From CAVVEQ01 sp963806635 (GTDB lineage Bacteria > Chloroflexota > Anaerolineae > Anaerolineales > Anaerolineaceae): a stretch of DNA of 64,000 bases. The notes beneath the pieces were generated by a model. That model saw only the letters and a list, made by a program, of their open reading frames with translations. It ran no database searches and was not told the origin of the DNA. Below, piece after piece: positions 1-7,916 of the stretch. The stretch lies in contig CAWDZA010000015.1 of the NCBI GenBank assembly GCA_963806635.1, positions 372,001 through 436,000 on the forward strand, given 5' to 3'. Every line of letters begins with the position of its first letter. The stretch's first letter is position 1. A program made the position numbers and the translations under genes.

Positions 1-1144
1 GCATATCGCCCAGGACCGCAATCTTGCGTCCGTCCATTTGATCCAACAAGTTCAATGCAGCCAGGGTGGATTCCGGCGAGGCGTTGTATGTGTCATCCAG
101 GATCATGGCGCCTTCTTTGGAGTGTGCGACTACCAGGCGAAGCTGGGAGTGCCCGCTCTGCAGTCCTGCCACGATCTCTGACCAGGATAGCCCCTCCACC
201 AATCCAACCGCGGCTGCCCGTAAGGCTGTATGCACGGAATGTTCACCTATCAATGGCACACGCAAGGTGAGCGATTCATTTTTGTGGTGCAGGCGGAACC
301 GGATGCCCTGTAAACCCAAGCCCTCGATCTCATCCGCCCAAAGATCAGCTTGCGGGTCCAACCCGTAGAAAACCACACTGGCACTTGTTTTTTCCGCCAT
401 AGGGCGGACGTATGGATCGTCGTAATTCAAAATGGCCGTGCCAAGCGGGGCAGCAGGCAGCGCCTGGACCAGCTCGGCTTTACCGCGGGCGATTTCCTCC
501 TGCGAGCCGGCGCGTTCGGCGTGTACCGTGCCAATATTGGTGACCACGCCAACCTGGGGTTTGGCCAGGTCGCACAGGAATGCGATCTCACCTGGGACAT
601 AAAAACCCATCTCCAGGACTGCGCGCTGGTAACCATCGCCCAGACGGAGCAGCGTGAGAGGCAACCCGATCTCATTATTGAGGTTGCCCTTGCTTTTCAG
701 GGTTATGTACCGCTGGTTAAGCACATCGGCGATCAATTCCTTGGTGGTGGATTTGCCCACCGAACCGGTGATGGCAACTATGCGGATATTTTGCCTGGAA
801 CGCCAAAAACCGGCGATCTTTTGCAGCGCGGCGAGGGTATCTTCAACCAGGATGCAGAAAGGTGCATCCGGCAGAGCGGTAATCGATTTCGGAGCTGCTC
901 CTTCACGCAAGTCGATCTGCCGGAAGGTGGCAGAAAGGTCCTTCTGGACGAGGGCATAATCGGCTTTGCGGCGGAAGGCATCCGCAAGGTAATCGTGGCC
1001 ATCCACGCGTTCGCCAGGCAGCGCACAGAACAGACCACCCGGGATCACCTGGCGGGAATCAATGGCGGCCTCGCTGATCACCTTTCCGGGGAGATCAGGG
1101 CGGTAACCCAAAAGCGCTTCGAGGACATCCAGAATATTCATCAT
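1..1144 (-). CDS. murF: UDP-N-acetylmuramoyl-tripeptide--D-alanyl-D-alanine ligase, 3' part outside window
   Basis: Cytoplasmic Mur ligase that adds D-Ala-D-Ala to the UDP-MurNAc tripeptide, the last soluble step of peptidoglycan precursor synthesis. The minus-strand reading frame opens MNILDVLEALLGYRPDLPGK and stays open to the window edge, so only the first 380 or so residues are visible. Near residues 125-131 is the Mur-ligase ATP loop (AITGSVGKSTTKE), followed by the family's KGNLNNEIGLPLTLL segment. Two ATGs lie in tandem at 1144 and 1141. The first overlaps the ftsI stop as ATGA, so translation is probably coupled. Position downstream of ftsI is normal for a dcw cluster. The C-terminal ligase domain cannot be judged. 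Confidence 0.93.
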   Translation of the reverse strand, partial: MMNILDVLEALLGYRPDLPGKVISEAAIDSRQVIPGGLFCALPGERVDGHDYLADAFRRKADYALVQKDLSATFRQIDLREGAAPKSITALPDAPFCILVEDTLAALQKIAGFWRSRQNIRIVAITGSVGKSTTKELIADVLNQRYITLKSKGNLNNEIGLPLTLLRLGDGYQRAVLEMGFYVPGEIAFLCDLAKPQVGVVTNIGTVHAERAGSQEEIARGKAELVQALPAAPLGTAILNYDDPYVRPMAEKTSASVVFYGLDPQADLWADEIEGLGLQGIRFRLHHKNESLTLRVPLIGEHSVHTALRAAAVGLVEGLSWSEIVAGLQSGHSQLRLVVAHSKEGAMILDDTYNASPESTLAALNLLDQMDGRKIAVLGDM

Positions 1145-2931
1145 TGTTTGGATAAATCCTGGGTGGCAACTTTCTGGCGGAAATCTTCGGTCGGGATATC
1201 CATCAAAACCACCACCTCGCGGACGATATCGCGAAAAAGCGGTGCTGCCACAACGGAGCCCCAAATGGAGGACTTGGGCTGCTCGAGCCAGACATAGACG
1301 ATGAATTTGGGATCCTCTGCCGGCCCCCATCCGATGAAAGAGGCATTTGTGCGCCCCATGGTGTAACCATAGGGGGTTGGGATTTCCGCGGTGCCGGTTT
1401 TGCCTGCCAGGCGGTAGCCATCCACAAGGGCTTTGGAGGATTCGACCTCCAGTGATGTGGCCAGCAATTCTGTTATCGTCGCGGCGGATTTTCCGGATAT
1501 GGGGCTGCCAACCACCTGGGAATTGACGTTGTATTGAACCCCATCCCGTACGATGGAACGAACGATGTGTGGCGCCATCATCTTGCCATCATTGGCCAGC
1601 GCAGAGGCTGCCATGAGGAACTGAACCGGCGCGACAGCCACACCCTGCCCAAAGGATTGGGTGGCCATGGTGGATTTAGACCAGCCTGGATCACCCTGCC
1701 CGCGGAAGGGCAGGTAGGCTTCTCCCGCCAGGTCGATATTGGAGGGACTGCCTATGTGAAACGCGGCCATGTATTCATCAAATGTCTTTGGCCCTAACTG
1801 GAGTGCGATCCAGGCCAGGCAGACATTCAGGGAATGCTGCATGCAGCCGATCATATCCACCGGACCGTAAGCCTGATCGTCCCAGTTATATATTTCGTAT
1901 CCATCCACATTCAGTACACCGGTATCCAGGAACGGCGTTTCTGGCGTGACAATTCCCTTATCGATGGCGGAGGCCATGGTGAGGATCTTGAAAATCGAGC
2001 CTGGTTCGTAGATCGTTCCCACCGCGGTGTTGAAGTGGGTGGGCTGTTTGAATACTTCGGAAGCGGTCCAGTATTGGTTGGCGTCGATGCGGGGAGAGGT
2101 GGCCATGGCCAGGATCTCACCGGTCTCGGGGTCCTCGACGATGGCAGTTCCAGAGAGGGCTCCATTGTGCTTCACACTCTCATCCAGGATCTGCTCCACT
2201 TTGGCCTGGATCTCACGGTCAATGGTGAGTACCAGGTCGGAGCCCGGAGGGGTGGTTGGCAGCTCAGATTGCTGATAAGGGTTGCGCGAAACAGTCAACT
2301 GAATGGGCTGTCCAGCCAGCAGGTCATCATATTGACCTTCAACGCCATAATATCCATGCGCGCTGGATCCTTCTTTATATGGAAAGAAACCCAAAACGTT
2401 GGCAGCCAGGGAATTTTCCGGATAGGATCGGACCATGTGGGGCGAGTAGAGCATGCCGATCAAACTTGGCGCAGAGCGCTCCCTTCCGGAAGGATTCACC
2501 GAGGAGAACTGGGACTGGATCTTTTTCACTGCGTTCACCTGCTCGGGAAGGGCATAATCAACGAGGGCGACGTAGCTGTATCCGTGGATTCGGGCGTTTT
2601 CCACCTTGCCGTATATCGCCCGGGGATCGGTCTTGAAGACCGAGGCGAAGGTCTCAGCCACAGAGTTGACGTGGTAATTCGAGCCCATGTCCAGACCAAT
2701 CTCATAGACGGTTTTATTGCCTGCAAGCAGATTGCCCCAGCGATCGTAAATGGAACCACGTTCCGGGTAGATCGTCTTTACCTCATACCCGTATTTCTCA
2801 TCAGCCATGTCGCTCAGCTCGCGGTGGACGGCGCTGGTTTGGATGTTGATCATTTGAGCGATGACCACAACTCCCAGAAGGGAGAGGATCAAGCCGAGAA
2901 AGGCAGTGCGGGCGAGAGCAGGGAATTTCAT
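1141..2931 (-). CDS. ftsI: Class B penicillin-binding protein, septal transpeptidase (FtsI/PBP2B type)
   Basis: Membrane-anchored D,D-transpeptidase that cross-links septal peptidoglycan, usually working with FtsW. The 596-residue protein has one N-terminal membrane segment (about residues 8-28), a PBP dimerisation region with the ERGSIYDRWGNLLA signature (57-70), and a complete catalytic domain. The catalytic SxxK is in EPGSIFKI (Ser312, Lys315), SxN is SLN (367-369) and KTG is in AGKTGTAEIP (511-513). It lies between the ftsL-like gene, 4 bases upstream, and murF, with which it overlaps. No PASTA repeats are seen. All three motifs are intact, in contrast to the transpeptidase-like domain encoded at 48366-50984. 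Confidence 0.95.
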   Translation of the reverse strand: MKFPALARTAFLGLILSLLGVVVIAQMINIQTSAVHRELSDMADEKYGYEVKTIYPERGSIYDRWGNLLAGNKTVYEIGLDMGSNYHVNSVAETFASVFKTDPRAIYGKVENARIHGYSYVALVDYALPEQVNAVKKIQSQFSSVNPSGRERSAPSLIGMLYSPHMVRSYPENSLAANVLGFFPYKEGSSAHGYYGVEGQYDDLLAGQPIQLTVSRNPYQQSELPTTPPGSDLVLTIDREIQAKVEQILDESVKHNGALSGTAIVEDPETGEILAMATSPRIDANQYWTASEVFKQPTHFNTAVGTIYEPGSIFKILTMASAIDKGIVTPETPFLDTGVLNVDGYEIYNWDDQAYGPVDMIGCMQHSLNVCLAWIALQLGPKTFDEYMAAFHIGSPSNIDLAGEAYLPFRGQGDPGWSKSTMATQSFGQGVAVAPVQFLMAASALANDGKMMAPHIVRSIVRDGVQYNVNSQVVGSPISGKSAATITELLATSLEVESSKALVDGYRLAGKTGTAEIPTPYGYTMGRTNASFIGWGPAEDPKFIVYVWLEQPKSSIWGSVVAAPLFRDIVREVVVLMDIPTEDFRQKVATQDLSKQ

Positions 2932-2935
2932 TGTG

Positions 2936-3400
2936 TCACTGTCCTGATGTGCCGCTCACGAGAGCCAACCCGTGGAACATCCAATCCCAGAGCGATTCGG
3001 TATAGGAGGGTTTGACGACCGGTTCCGGCATGTTCAGGTCACCTGGCGCAGCTGCCAGCACGGCGGTCTGCCGGCCGGGGTAACCAGGGACATACATGAA
3101 GGTTACATCTGCGGGAGAAACCTGCTTGTAACCCAGCTCCTCGGCGCGGGCATGCATTTTAACTACCGAGGTGATATCAGCGATGTTGGTGCGCATGCTG
3201 GCGATCTCCTGACGGAGTGCCTCGCGCTGGTCATTCATATCGCGTAATTCCAGGCCTGCCGTGGCTGCCTGCCCACTGATGCTCAGGAAAAGACCGATCA
3301 TGAGGAAGAGTCCGGCGATGGCTGTGAGGAAACCGCCGAGACCGCGGAATTTAATTCGCCAGGGCGCCTGCTGGTAAGCTTGCATGATTCTGGAAGTCAT
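2936..3400 (-). CDS. FtsL-like division protein (small bitopic coiled-coil protein)
   Basis: A 154-residue protein with a short basic cytoplasmic tail, one membrane helix (about residues 25-46, FLTAIAGLFLMIGLFLSISG) and a heptad-like stretch after it (LRDMNDQREALRQEIASMR). It ends in a proline-rich tail. This architecture and the place between rsmH and ftsI are those of FtsL, the scaffold that recruits the FtsQ/FtsI complex. Primary sequence of FtsL is poorly conserved, so the assignment rests on topology and synteny. The ATG at 3400 is chosen over an in-frame TTG at 3406 because GAGG lies about 10 bases upstream of it. Confidence 0.72.
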   Translation of the reverse strand: MTSRIMQAYQQAPWRIKFRGLGGFLTAIAGLFLMIGLFLSISGQAATAGLELRDMNDQREALRQEIASMRTNIADITSVVKMHARAEELGYKQVSPADVTFMYVPGYPGRQTAVLAAAPGDLNMPEPVVKPSYTESLWDWMFHGLALVSGTSGQ

Positions 3401-3452
3401 TTGCAAAGGTCCTCAACCGTTAAGAGATTAATTGAGAAAAACGGTGCAATGG

Positions 3453-4403
3453 TCATGCCAGCGCCACTTTCTGGGCAGCGCGTAACCGTGCGCTGCGTGA
3501 ACGGGGGTTGGACTTGATCTCTGCTTCCGAGGCTGTGACGCCTTTCCGGTTCAGCTCCTTCAAGGTTGCTTTGTGCCCGCAGGTACACACCGGCTGCCCG
3601 GGAGGGCAGATGCAATCGCTGGATTCACGTCGCAGATATTGTTTGACCAGGCGATCCTCCAGCGAGTGGAAAGTGATCACCGCCAGGCGACCACCAGGTA
3701 CTAATGCCTCCACCGCTTTTGGCAGCGTTTCTTCCACCGCCTGCAGCTCCGAATTTACGGCGATGCGAATTGCCTGAAAAGTACGGGTCGCGGGATCAAC
3801 TTTGCCGCTTGCCTTGCCGATCGCTTTACGGACAATGGCAGCCAACCCGGTGGTGGATTTCACCGGCCGGGCGGCACAAATGGCTTTGGCGATCTTCCGG
3901 GATGCTTTTTCCTCGCCGTATTTCCAAATAATTTCTGCCAGATCCTTTTCGGGGAGGTGGTTGACCAGGGTATCCGCGCTGATGTCGTTTTGTGGATCGA
4001 AACGCATGTCCAACGGCGCCTCGGTTTTAAAAGAAAATCCCCCCCGGGGGTTATCGAGCTGCATGGAGGAAACCCCCAGGTCGAAGAGAACCCCATCGAC
4101 CGCTTCCCAGCCGATATCGCGCATAGCCTCCAGCAGACCTGTGTAGGAGCGGCGTTGGATGTGTACACGCTTCCCATATTTTTCCAACCGGGAGGTTGCG
4201 AGCTGGATGGCTTGCGGATCGAGGTCCAACCCGAGAAGACTGCCAGCGGGGGAGGAAGCCTCCAGAATACCCTGCGCATGTCCCCCGGCACCCAGGGTTG
4301 CATCAATGTATCGTCCGCCATTCCGCGGGGCGAGCGCCGCCAGTGTTTCTTCGTAGAGTACCGGCTTGTGAGCGTTCTGGGGGGTGGCGGCCGAGGGTTG
4401 CAT
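3453..4403 (-). CDS. rsmH: 16S rRNA (cytosine(1402)-N(4))-methyltransferase
   Basis: SAM-dependent enzyme that methylates N4 of C1402 in the ribosomal decoding centre; formerly MraW. The 316-residue protein starts MQPSAATPQNAHKPVLYEE. It has the HKPVLYEETL opening, the SAM motif DATLGAGGHAQGIL, the FDLGVSSMQLDNPRGGFSF signature and the C-terminal ITFHSLEDRLVKQYL, all diagnostic of RsmH. A longer frame opens at 4454, but that would overlap mraZ by 41 bases. ATG 4403 gives normal spacing (mraZ stops at 4414) and fits the family N-terminus. It is second in the dcw operon. Confidence 0.95.
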   Translation of the reverse strand: MQPSAATPQNAHKPVLYEETLAALAPRNGGRYIDATLGAGGHAQGILEASSPAGSLLGLDLDPQAIQLATSRLEKYGKRVHIQRRSYTGLLEAMRDIGWEAVDGVLFDLGVSSMQLDNPRGGFSFKTEAPLDMRFDPQNDISADTLVNHLPEKDLAEIIWKYGEEKASRKIAKAICAARPVKSTTGLAAIVRKAIGKASGKVDPATRTFQAIRIAVNSELQAVEETLPKAVEALVPGGRLAVITFHSLEDRLVKQYLRRESSDCICPPGQPVCTCGHKATLKELNRKGVTASEAEIKSNPRSRSARLRAAQKVALA

Positions 4404-4413
4404 GGAGGTGACC

Positions 4414-4842
4414 TTAGAGGTCCAACGCGGAGAACCTCTGCGCGTTGGTTTCATCGTCTTGCAGGAGTAAATCCTGTTTTTGCCAATTTTCGGCGGACCA
4501 GACTTCGAAGTACTCTCCCATACCGATCAGAAGCGTAGCCCCGGTCAGACCGGCTGCATCCCGCAGGAATTGTGGAATGAGGATTCGGCCTGCTTTATCG
4601 AACTCCACGGCAACCGCATTGGAAAAGATCAACCGGCGCAGGTCGCGAGCCGCGGAATCGGTCAAGCTCATGCTATTGACGTTTTGATAAATACGCTGGA
4701 AGTGCGGGCCGGTGAGGACGATCAGGTTGCGGTCGAACCCGCGGGTGATATAAGCGCTGGATGCCAGCAGCTCGCGGTAGCGGGCGGGGATGATCAGCCT
4801 GCCTTTTTCATCGATGGTATGTTCGAACTGACCTAAGAACAT
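4414..4842 (-). CDS. mraZ: Transcriptional regulator / division protein MraZ
   Basis: DNA-binding regulator that heads dcw clusters and usually represses its own operon. The 142-residue protein has the two AbrB/SpoVT-like halves of the family: DEKGRLIIPARYRE near residue 12 and FDKAGRILIPQFLRDAAGL near residue 80. It begins MFLGQFEHTIDEKGR, the standard MraZ opening. Four evenly spaced repeats that match the known MraZ box lie upstream at 4890-4923 together with a sigma-70-type promoter, which supports autoregulation. Confidence 0.96.
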   Translation of the reverse strand: MFLGQFEHTIDEKGRLIIPARYRELLASSAYITRGFDRNLIVLTGPHFQRIYQNVNSMSLTDSAARDLRRLIFSNAVAVEFDKAGRILIPQFLRDAAGLTGATLLIGMGEYFEVWSAENWQKQDLLLQDDETNAQRFSALDL

Positions 4843-4866
4843 ATGTTCTATCCTCTATATTAACCC

Positions 4867-4891
4867 GGAACGCCGGGGATGCCGGCGTTCC
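4867..4891. repeat. Perfect inverted repeat in the mraZ leader
   Basis: A 10-base arm (ggaacgccgg, 4867-4876), 5-base loop and exact complementary arm (4882-4891) sit between the mraZ start and the MraZ boxes, just touching the first box. In the minus-strand transcript it would form a strong GC hairpin in the 5' leader. There is no U-run after it, so it is not a classical terminator. It may protect the RNA or tune mraZ translation. Confidence 0.6.
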
Positions 4892-4923
4892 ACTTTCACC
4901 CACTATTTACCACTTCTTACCAC
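4890..4923 (-). promoter_or_regulatory. MraZ operator: four direct repeats with 10-base period
   Basis: On the plus strand CCAC occurs at 4890, 4900, 4910 and 4920, exactly 10 bases apart. Read on the minus strand these are GTGG boxes, the core of the direct repeats bound by MraZ in characterised bacteria. They lie immediately downstream of the -10 element at 4924-4929, over the expected transcription start, which is where a repressor would block initiation. Confidence 0.82.
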
Positions 4924-4952
4924 AGTATACGCAAAAAGCGGGCAATATGCAA
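4924..4952 (-). promoter_or_regulatory. Sigma-70-type promoter of the dcw operon
   Basis: On the minus strand a -35 element TTGCAT (4952-4947) and a -10 element TATACT (4929-4924) are separated by 17 bases. The -10 directly abuts the four MraZ boxes. The predicted leader to the mraZ start is about 75 bases and holds the 4867-4891 hairpin. Confidence 0.75.
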
Positions 4953-5051
4953 GTGGCAATTCCACTTTTTTATCGAAAAAGGGGGATTCTTACCAAAATG
5001 CAAGGTGCAAAAAGCATGCCGATGGTTGAAAGATGGTTCTCCGGGCGGTAA

Positions 5052-5083
5052 TAAAAAAAACCGCAGGCGATCAGCCTGCGGTT
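5052..5083 (-). terminator. Rho-independent terminator after the DUF4177-like gene
   Basis: Minus-strand RNA forms a 10-bp stem (AACCGCAGGC / GCCTGCGGTT) with a 5-base loop, followed by a run of U (5060-5052). It ends the transcript coming from the genes at 5107 and above, just upstream of the dcw promoter. Confidence 0.88.
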
Positions 5084-5106
5084 CCATGTGAATTGGGAAA
5101 CGGTTT

Positions 5107-5349
5107 TTAGCCCTTGGGGCGTTTCATCACCAGGCGGTAATCCTCGGAGTCCACGTGGGCAAGATCGGTAAAGATGGGCGAAAAAGTGGCGCTGATCAGC
5201 TCCCATCCTTCCTCGCCGCGTTCATTGACAAAATCATACAGGGAGACCCCCTGAATCCATTTGGTGATTTCCTTGCCGTTCACGATGCCCACCTTCCAAA
5301 CATCGCCTACCCGAAAAACCGTCAGGAAAAGATATTCCCATTTTTGCAT
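5107..5349 (-). CDS. Small DUF4177-like protein of unknown function
   Basis: An 80-residue protein. It begins MQKWEYLFLTV and contains NERGEEGWELISATF and the ending YRLVMKRPKG. The KWEY...lN..G.EGWEl...KRP pattern is that of the DUF4177 family, small soluble beta-rich proteins with no assigned role. The start ATG at 5349 has AGGGG about 5 bases upstream. A strong terminator follows. It appears to be transcribed alone or as the last gene of the minus-strand group. Confidence 0.7.
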   Translation of the reverse strand: MQKWEYLFLTVFRVGDVWKVGIVNGKEITKWIQGVSLYDFVNERGEEGWELISATFSPIFTDLAHVDSEDYRLVMKRPKG

Positions 5350-5443
5350 GTTGCCCCTGCCTGTGATTTCAAAGATGAAATGATTGTACCATCATTGCAA
5401 AGTTCTCGATGTCCTGTCGTGTTTTCCCTACCTTCCAGTTGGA

Positions 5444-5779
5444 TCAGGCGAGATCGGAACGCTTTCCCATCCAGAACTTTCGCCAGCTTCCTCCGGCTGA
5501 GAGGGCAGCAGCCAGGGTATACACACTTGCGGTAAAGAACCCCAGAGTCATCATGAAAAAGATCCAAACCACCGACCGGAGAACTGATTTCTCTCGAAAT
5601 ACGATCCATCCGGAAAAAAGAATAAATCCGGTGTACAGGTCGACAAGCGAGACAATTCCCCAGGGAAGCTGGATAAGTTTTTCCCCTTCAGCGAGGAAAT
5701 TGCCGTTAGTGAAGGCAAATCCCAATATCCCTGTCATCGCCAGGATGCCAAGAACCGCAAGTACGATCACGATTTTCAT
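5444..5779 (-). CDS. Four-helix membrane protein, DUF1475-like
   Basis: A 111-residue protein that is nearly all hydrophobic, with helices near residues 2-22, 38-60, 66-84 and 86-100. The phrase WGIVSLVDLYTGFILFSGWI, with an aspartate inside a membrane stretch, recalls the DUF1475 family; I hold that assignment loosely. It directly follows the DUF1295 gene (stop at 5794) on the same strand with 14 bases between them, so the two are probably co-transcribed. No function can be inferred. Confidence 0.55.
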   Translation of the reverse strand: MKIVIVLAVLGILAMTGILGFAFTNGNFLAEGEKLIQLPWGIVSLVDLYTGFILFSGWIVFREKSVLRSVVWIFFMMTLGFFTASVYTLAAALSAGGSWRKFWMGKRSDLA

Positions 5780-5793
5780 TTTTTTAGCAATCC

Positions 5794-6583
5794 TTATTTA
5801 TTCGATTTTTTTCGCGGTGGCAGGGGAAAGAATGCACTTGTGGTTTGCGTATACTCACGATATTCCGGTTTGGTTTCTTTGAGGGTTTTTTCCAGAAGTG
5901 CCACCCCGGAGACGCGAACCAACAGCAAGGTCATGATCAACGGACTGAATATGGTCCACCAGTACCCGGCCGAAAGCGCCAGAAGATAGAATCCCCACCA
6001 TTGCGTGGCGTCGCCAAAATAATTGGGGTGTCTGGTGTAGTGCCAGACACCATGATCAAGAACCTTGCCCTTGTTCTCGGGTGAGGCTTTGAACCGGGAT
6101 AATTGGTAATCACCACCAGCTTCAAAATAGAAACCAATACCCCACACCAGCAAGCCAAGATAATCTAGAAATCCGCAGAGGGCTAACGGGTGAGACTTGT
6201 ACGGCGACCACAGGAACTGAAATGATCCACATCAGGATACCCTGAAGCAGGAATACCTTGAAAAAACTCCGGTACCACCAGGAAGGACCAGCCTCTTTGC
6301 GCCATTTCTGGTAACGAAAATCTTCGCCCTTGCCATGGTTACGAAGGAATATGTATATCGAAAGTCGCAAACCCCAAATCGTTACCATCGCCAGGGATAT
6401 AACTTTGCGGATGAAGTAACCCTCTGGGAACAGGAAAAAGGTTAACCATGCGATCAGCACGAAACCAGTTCCCCAAAAAATATCCACGATCGATGAATTC
6501 TTGAGCGCCAGACTGATAACCCACAGAATTACCATTAGTAAAAGCACTAACAGTCCAGAAACGAGAAAAGCAGAAGTTAACAT
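5794..6583 (-). CDS. DUF1295 / steroid 5-alpha-reductase-like membrane protein, frameshifted
   Basis: Multi-pass membrane protein of the DUF1295 family (3-oxo-5-alpha-steroid 4-dehydrogenase superfamily), in which the C-terminal half binds NAD(P)H. The C-terminal half is plain: IGFYFEAGGDYQL, GVWHYTRHPNYFGDATQWWGFY and a final EKTLKETKPEYREYTQTTSAFFP. The N-terminal half, starting MLTSAFLVSG at 6583, is in another frame. The frames meet in a CCC run at about 6188-6190, where one extra C explains the break: dropping it gives SPLALCGFLDYLGLLVWGIGF. Frame-independent conservation argues for a sequencing error or a very recent mutation. The start is 8 bases after the degV stop. Confidence 0.8.
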
Positions 6584-6590
6584 TTTGAGC

Positions 6591-7433
6591 CTATTCCTTC
6601 GTGCGAACTGCAACCAGTCCGATACCGCCTGGACCGACATGCGCTCCGATCACCGGTGTTACCTCCGCGACCAGGGGCTTATAACCTGACGGGATAAACC
6701 TTGCAGTTTGGGTTTGGAACTCATGCAGGCGCTCTTCCGCGGTGGTGTGCAGGTAGGCAACCTGTTCCAGCGGTTTGATCTCTTCCAGAGTGGAAATGAT
6801 CCGACGGATCGAGTTTTTGAAAGTGATCACCCGCTCGAATTTCAACTCCCCAGCGTGCATGATGATCAACGGCTTGATATTGAGGAACCTGCCAATATTG
6901 TATTGAGGGCTCGATATTCGACCACCGCGGTGGATAAATTCAAGCGTGTTTAAAGCAGCAAAGGACCAGGTTCGTTTTTGCATATCGTTGCATAGGTCGA
7001 CGATTTCTTGAATTGCTTTTCCTTTCAGGTTTTCCCTGGCAGCAGTCAGCACCTGCAGCCCGATCCCCAGTGAGATCTGTCCGCTATCAATGATCCTGAC
7101 AGGCACTCCTTTGATGCTCTTTGCGGCAAGCTGCGCCAGATTTACCATATTGGATAGGGCTCCAGCGATGTGGATGGAAATGATCCCGGTTGCGCCTTTC
7201 TTAATCAATTCTTCATACTTCGCGCGGATCAATTCGACACCTGGTGTGGAGGTGGTTGGATGAGTGGGTAAGTTGGGAAGCTGGCTATAAAAATCTGCAC
7301 GGCTTATATCCATCCCATCCCTAAGGCTTTTTCCTTCCATATTAATGTAAAGAGGAAGCACCTCGATCCCATACTCCTCCACCACCTCAGCGGGAAGGTC
7401 ACAGGCGCTGTCAGATACGATTCGAAAAGCCAT
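6591..7433 (-). CDS. DegV family fatty-acid-binding protein
   Basis: A DegV-fold protein, the family that includes FakB, which binds a fatty acid and presents it to the FakA kinase. The 280-residue protein opens MAFRIVSDSACDLPAEVVEEYGIEVLPLYI, the family signature. It has HPTTSTPGVELI and ends GAHVGPGGIGLVAVRTKE, with the conserved GxHxGPG loop. ATG 7433 is chosen because AAAGGAAAG lies 4-6 bases upstream; an in-frame TTG at 7448 overlaps the upstream gene. No fakA-like gene is in the window. Confidence 0.9.
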   Translation of the reverse strand: MAFRIVSDSACDLPAEVVEEYGIEVLPLYINMEGKSLRDGMDISRADFYSQLPNLPTHPTTSTPGVELIRAKYEELIKKGATGIISIHIAGALSNMVNLAQLAAKSIKGVPVRIIDSGQISLGIGLQVLTAARENLKGKAIQEIVDLCNDMQKRTWSFAALNTLEFIHRGGRISSPQYNIGRFLNIKPLIIMHAGELKFERVITFKNSIRRIISTLEEIKPLEQVAYLHTTAEERLHEFQTQTARFIPSGYKPLVAEVTPVIGAHVGPGGIGLVAVRTKE

Positions 7434-7444
7434 GTTCTTTCCTT

Positions 7445-7789
7445 TCAAACAATGAGGATCACTCCCAGAACGATCTCAATTCCCAGGCTGATGTAATTGG
7501 AACGATCATAGGATTTATCGATAAATATAGAGGCGAGTCTGGCTACAGCAATAAGCAAATACCCCCAACCCAGCATTTGGAATGCTATCGCAGATTGTGA
7601 TACCAGAGGGTATAACCCGAGGGCGATGAATAAACCGCCAAACACAGCTCGAAACTCAGAAATTCCGCGGGGGCCAGAAGCGGTCAATCCGGTGAATCCC
7701 TCCGCTGCTTTGGGTTTAATCAGCACAAGAAGACCTGTTGCAATTGTGGCGATGGCAGCGATTATTTTTAGGATATAGATAATATTCAT
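7445..7789 (-). CDS. Four-helix membrane protein, DUF4345-like
   Basis: A 114-residue integral membrane protein with four helices. The ISEFRAVFGGLFIALGLYPL segment and overall size match the DUF4345 family, whose role is unknown. The gene ends 12 bases upstream of the degV start and so is probably in one transcript with degV, DUF1295 and the DUF1475-like gene. Confidence 0.6.
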   Translation of the reverse strand: MNIIYILKIIAAIATIATGLLVLIKPKAAEGFTGLTASGPRGISEFRAVFGGLFIALGLYPLVSQSAIAFQMLGWGYLLIAVARLASIFIDKSYDRSNYISLGIEIVLGVILIV

Positions 7790-7916
7790 GATTCCTCCGT
7801 TTTGACTAGTATATTAGCTTTTCTCACGTTAATCAAAATTTGGAATGCCAAGTTTATACACAACACCATTCTCATACTCAATGAAGAAGCTAACAAATCC
7901 GGTGTTTGGAAATATC

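Noticed and set aside
350..1297. Plus-strand open frame of 315 codons opposite murF and ftsI
   Set aside because: It covers the clear MurF start and P-loop on the minus strand and shows no family features.
1834..3015. Plus-strand open frame of 393 codons opposite ftsI
   Set aside because: The minus strand encodes a complete class B PBP with all motifs. The plus frame has no recognisable domain and is a by-product of codon use on the other strand.
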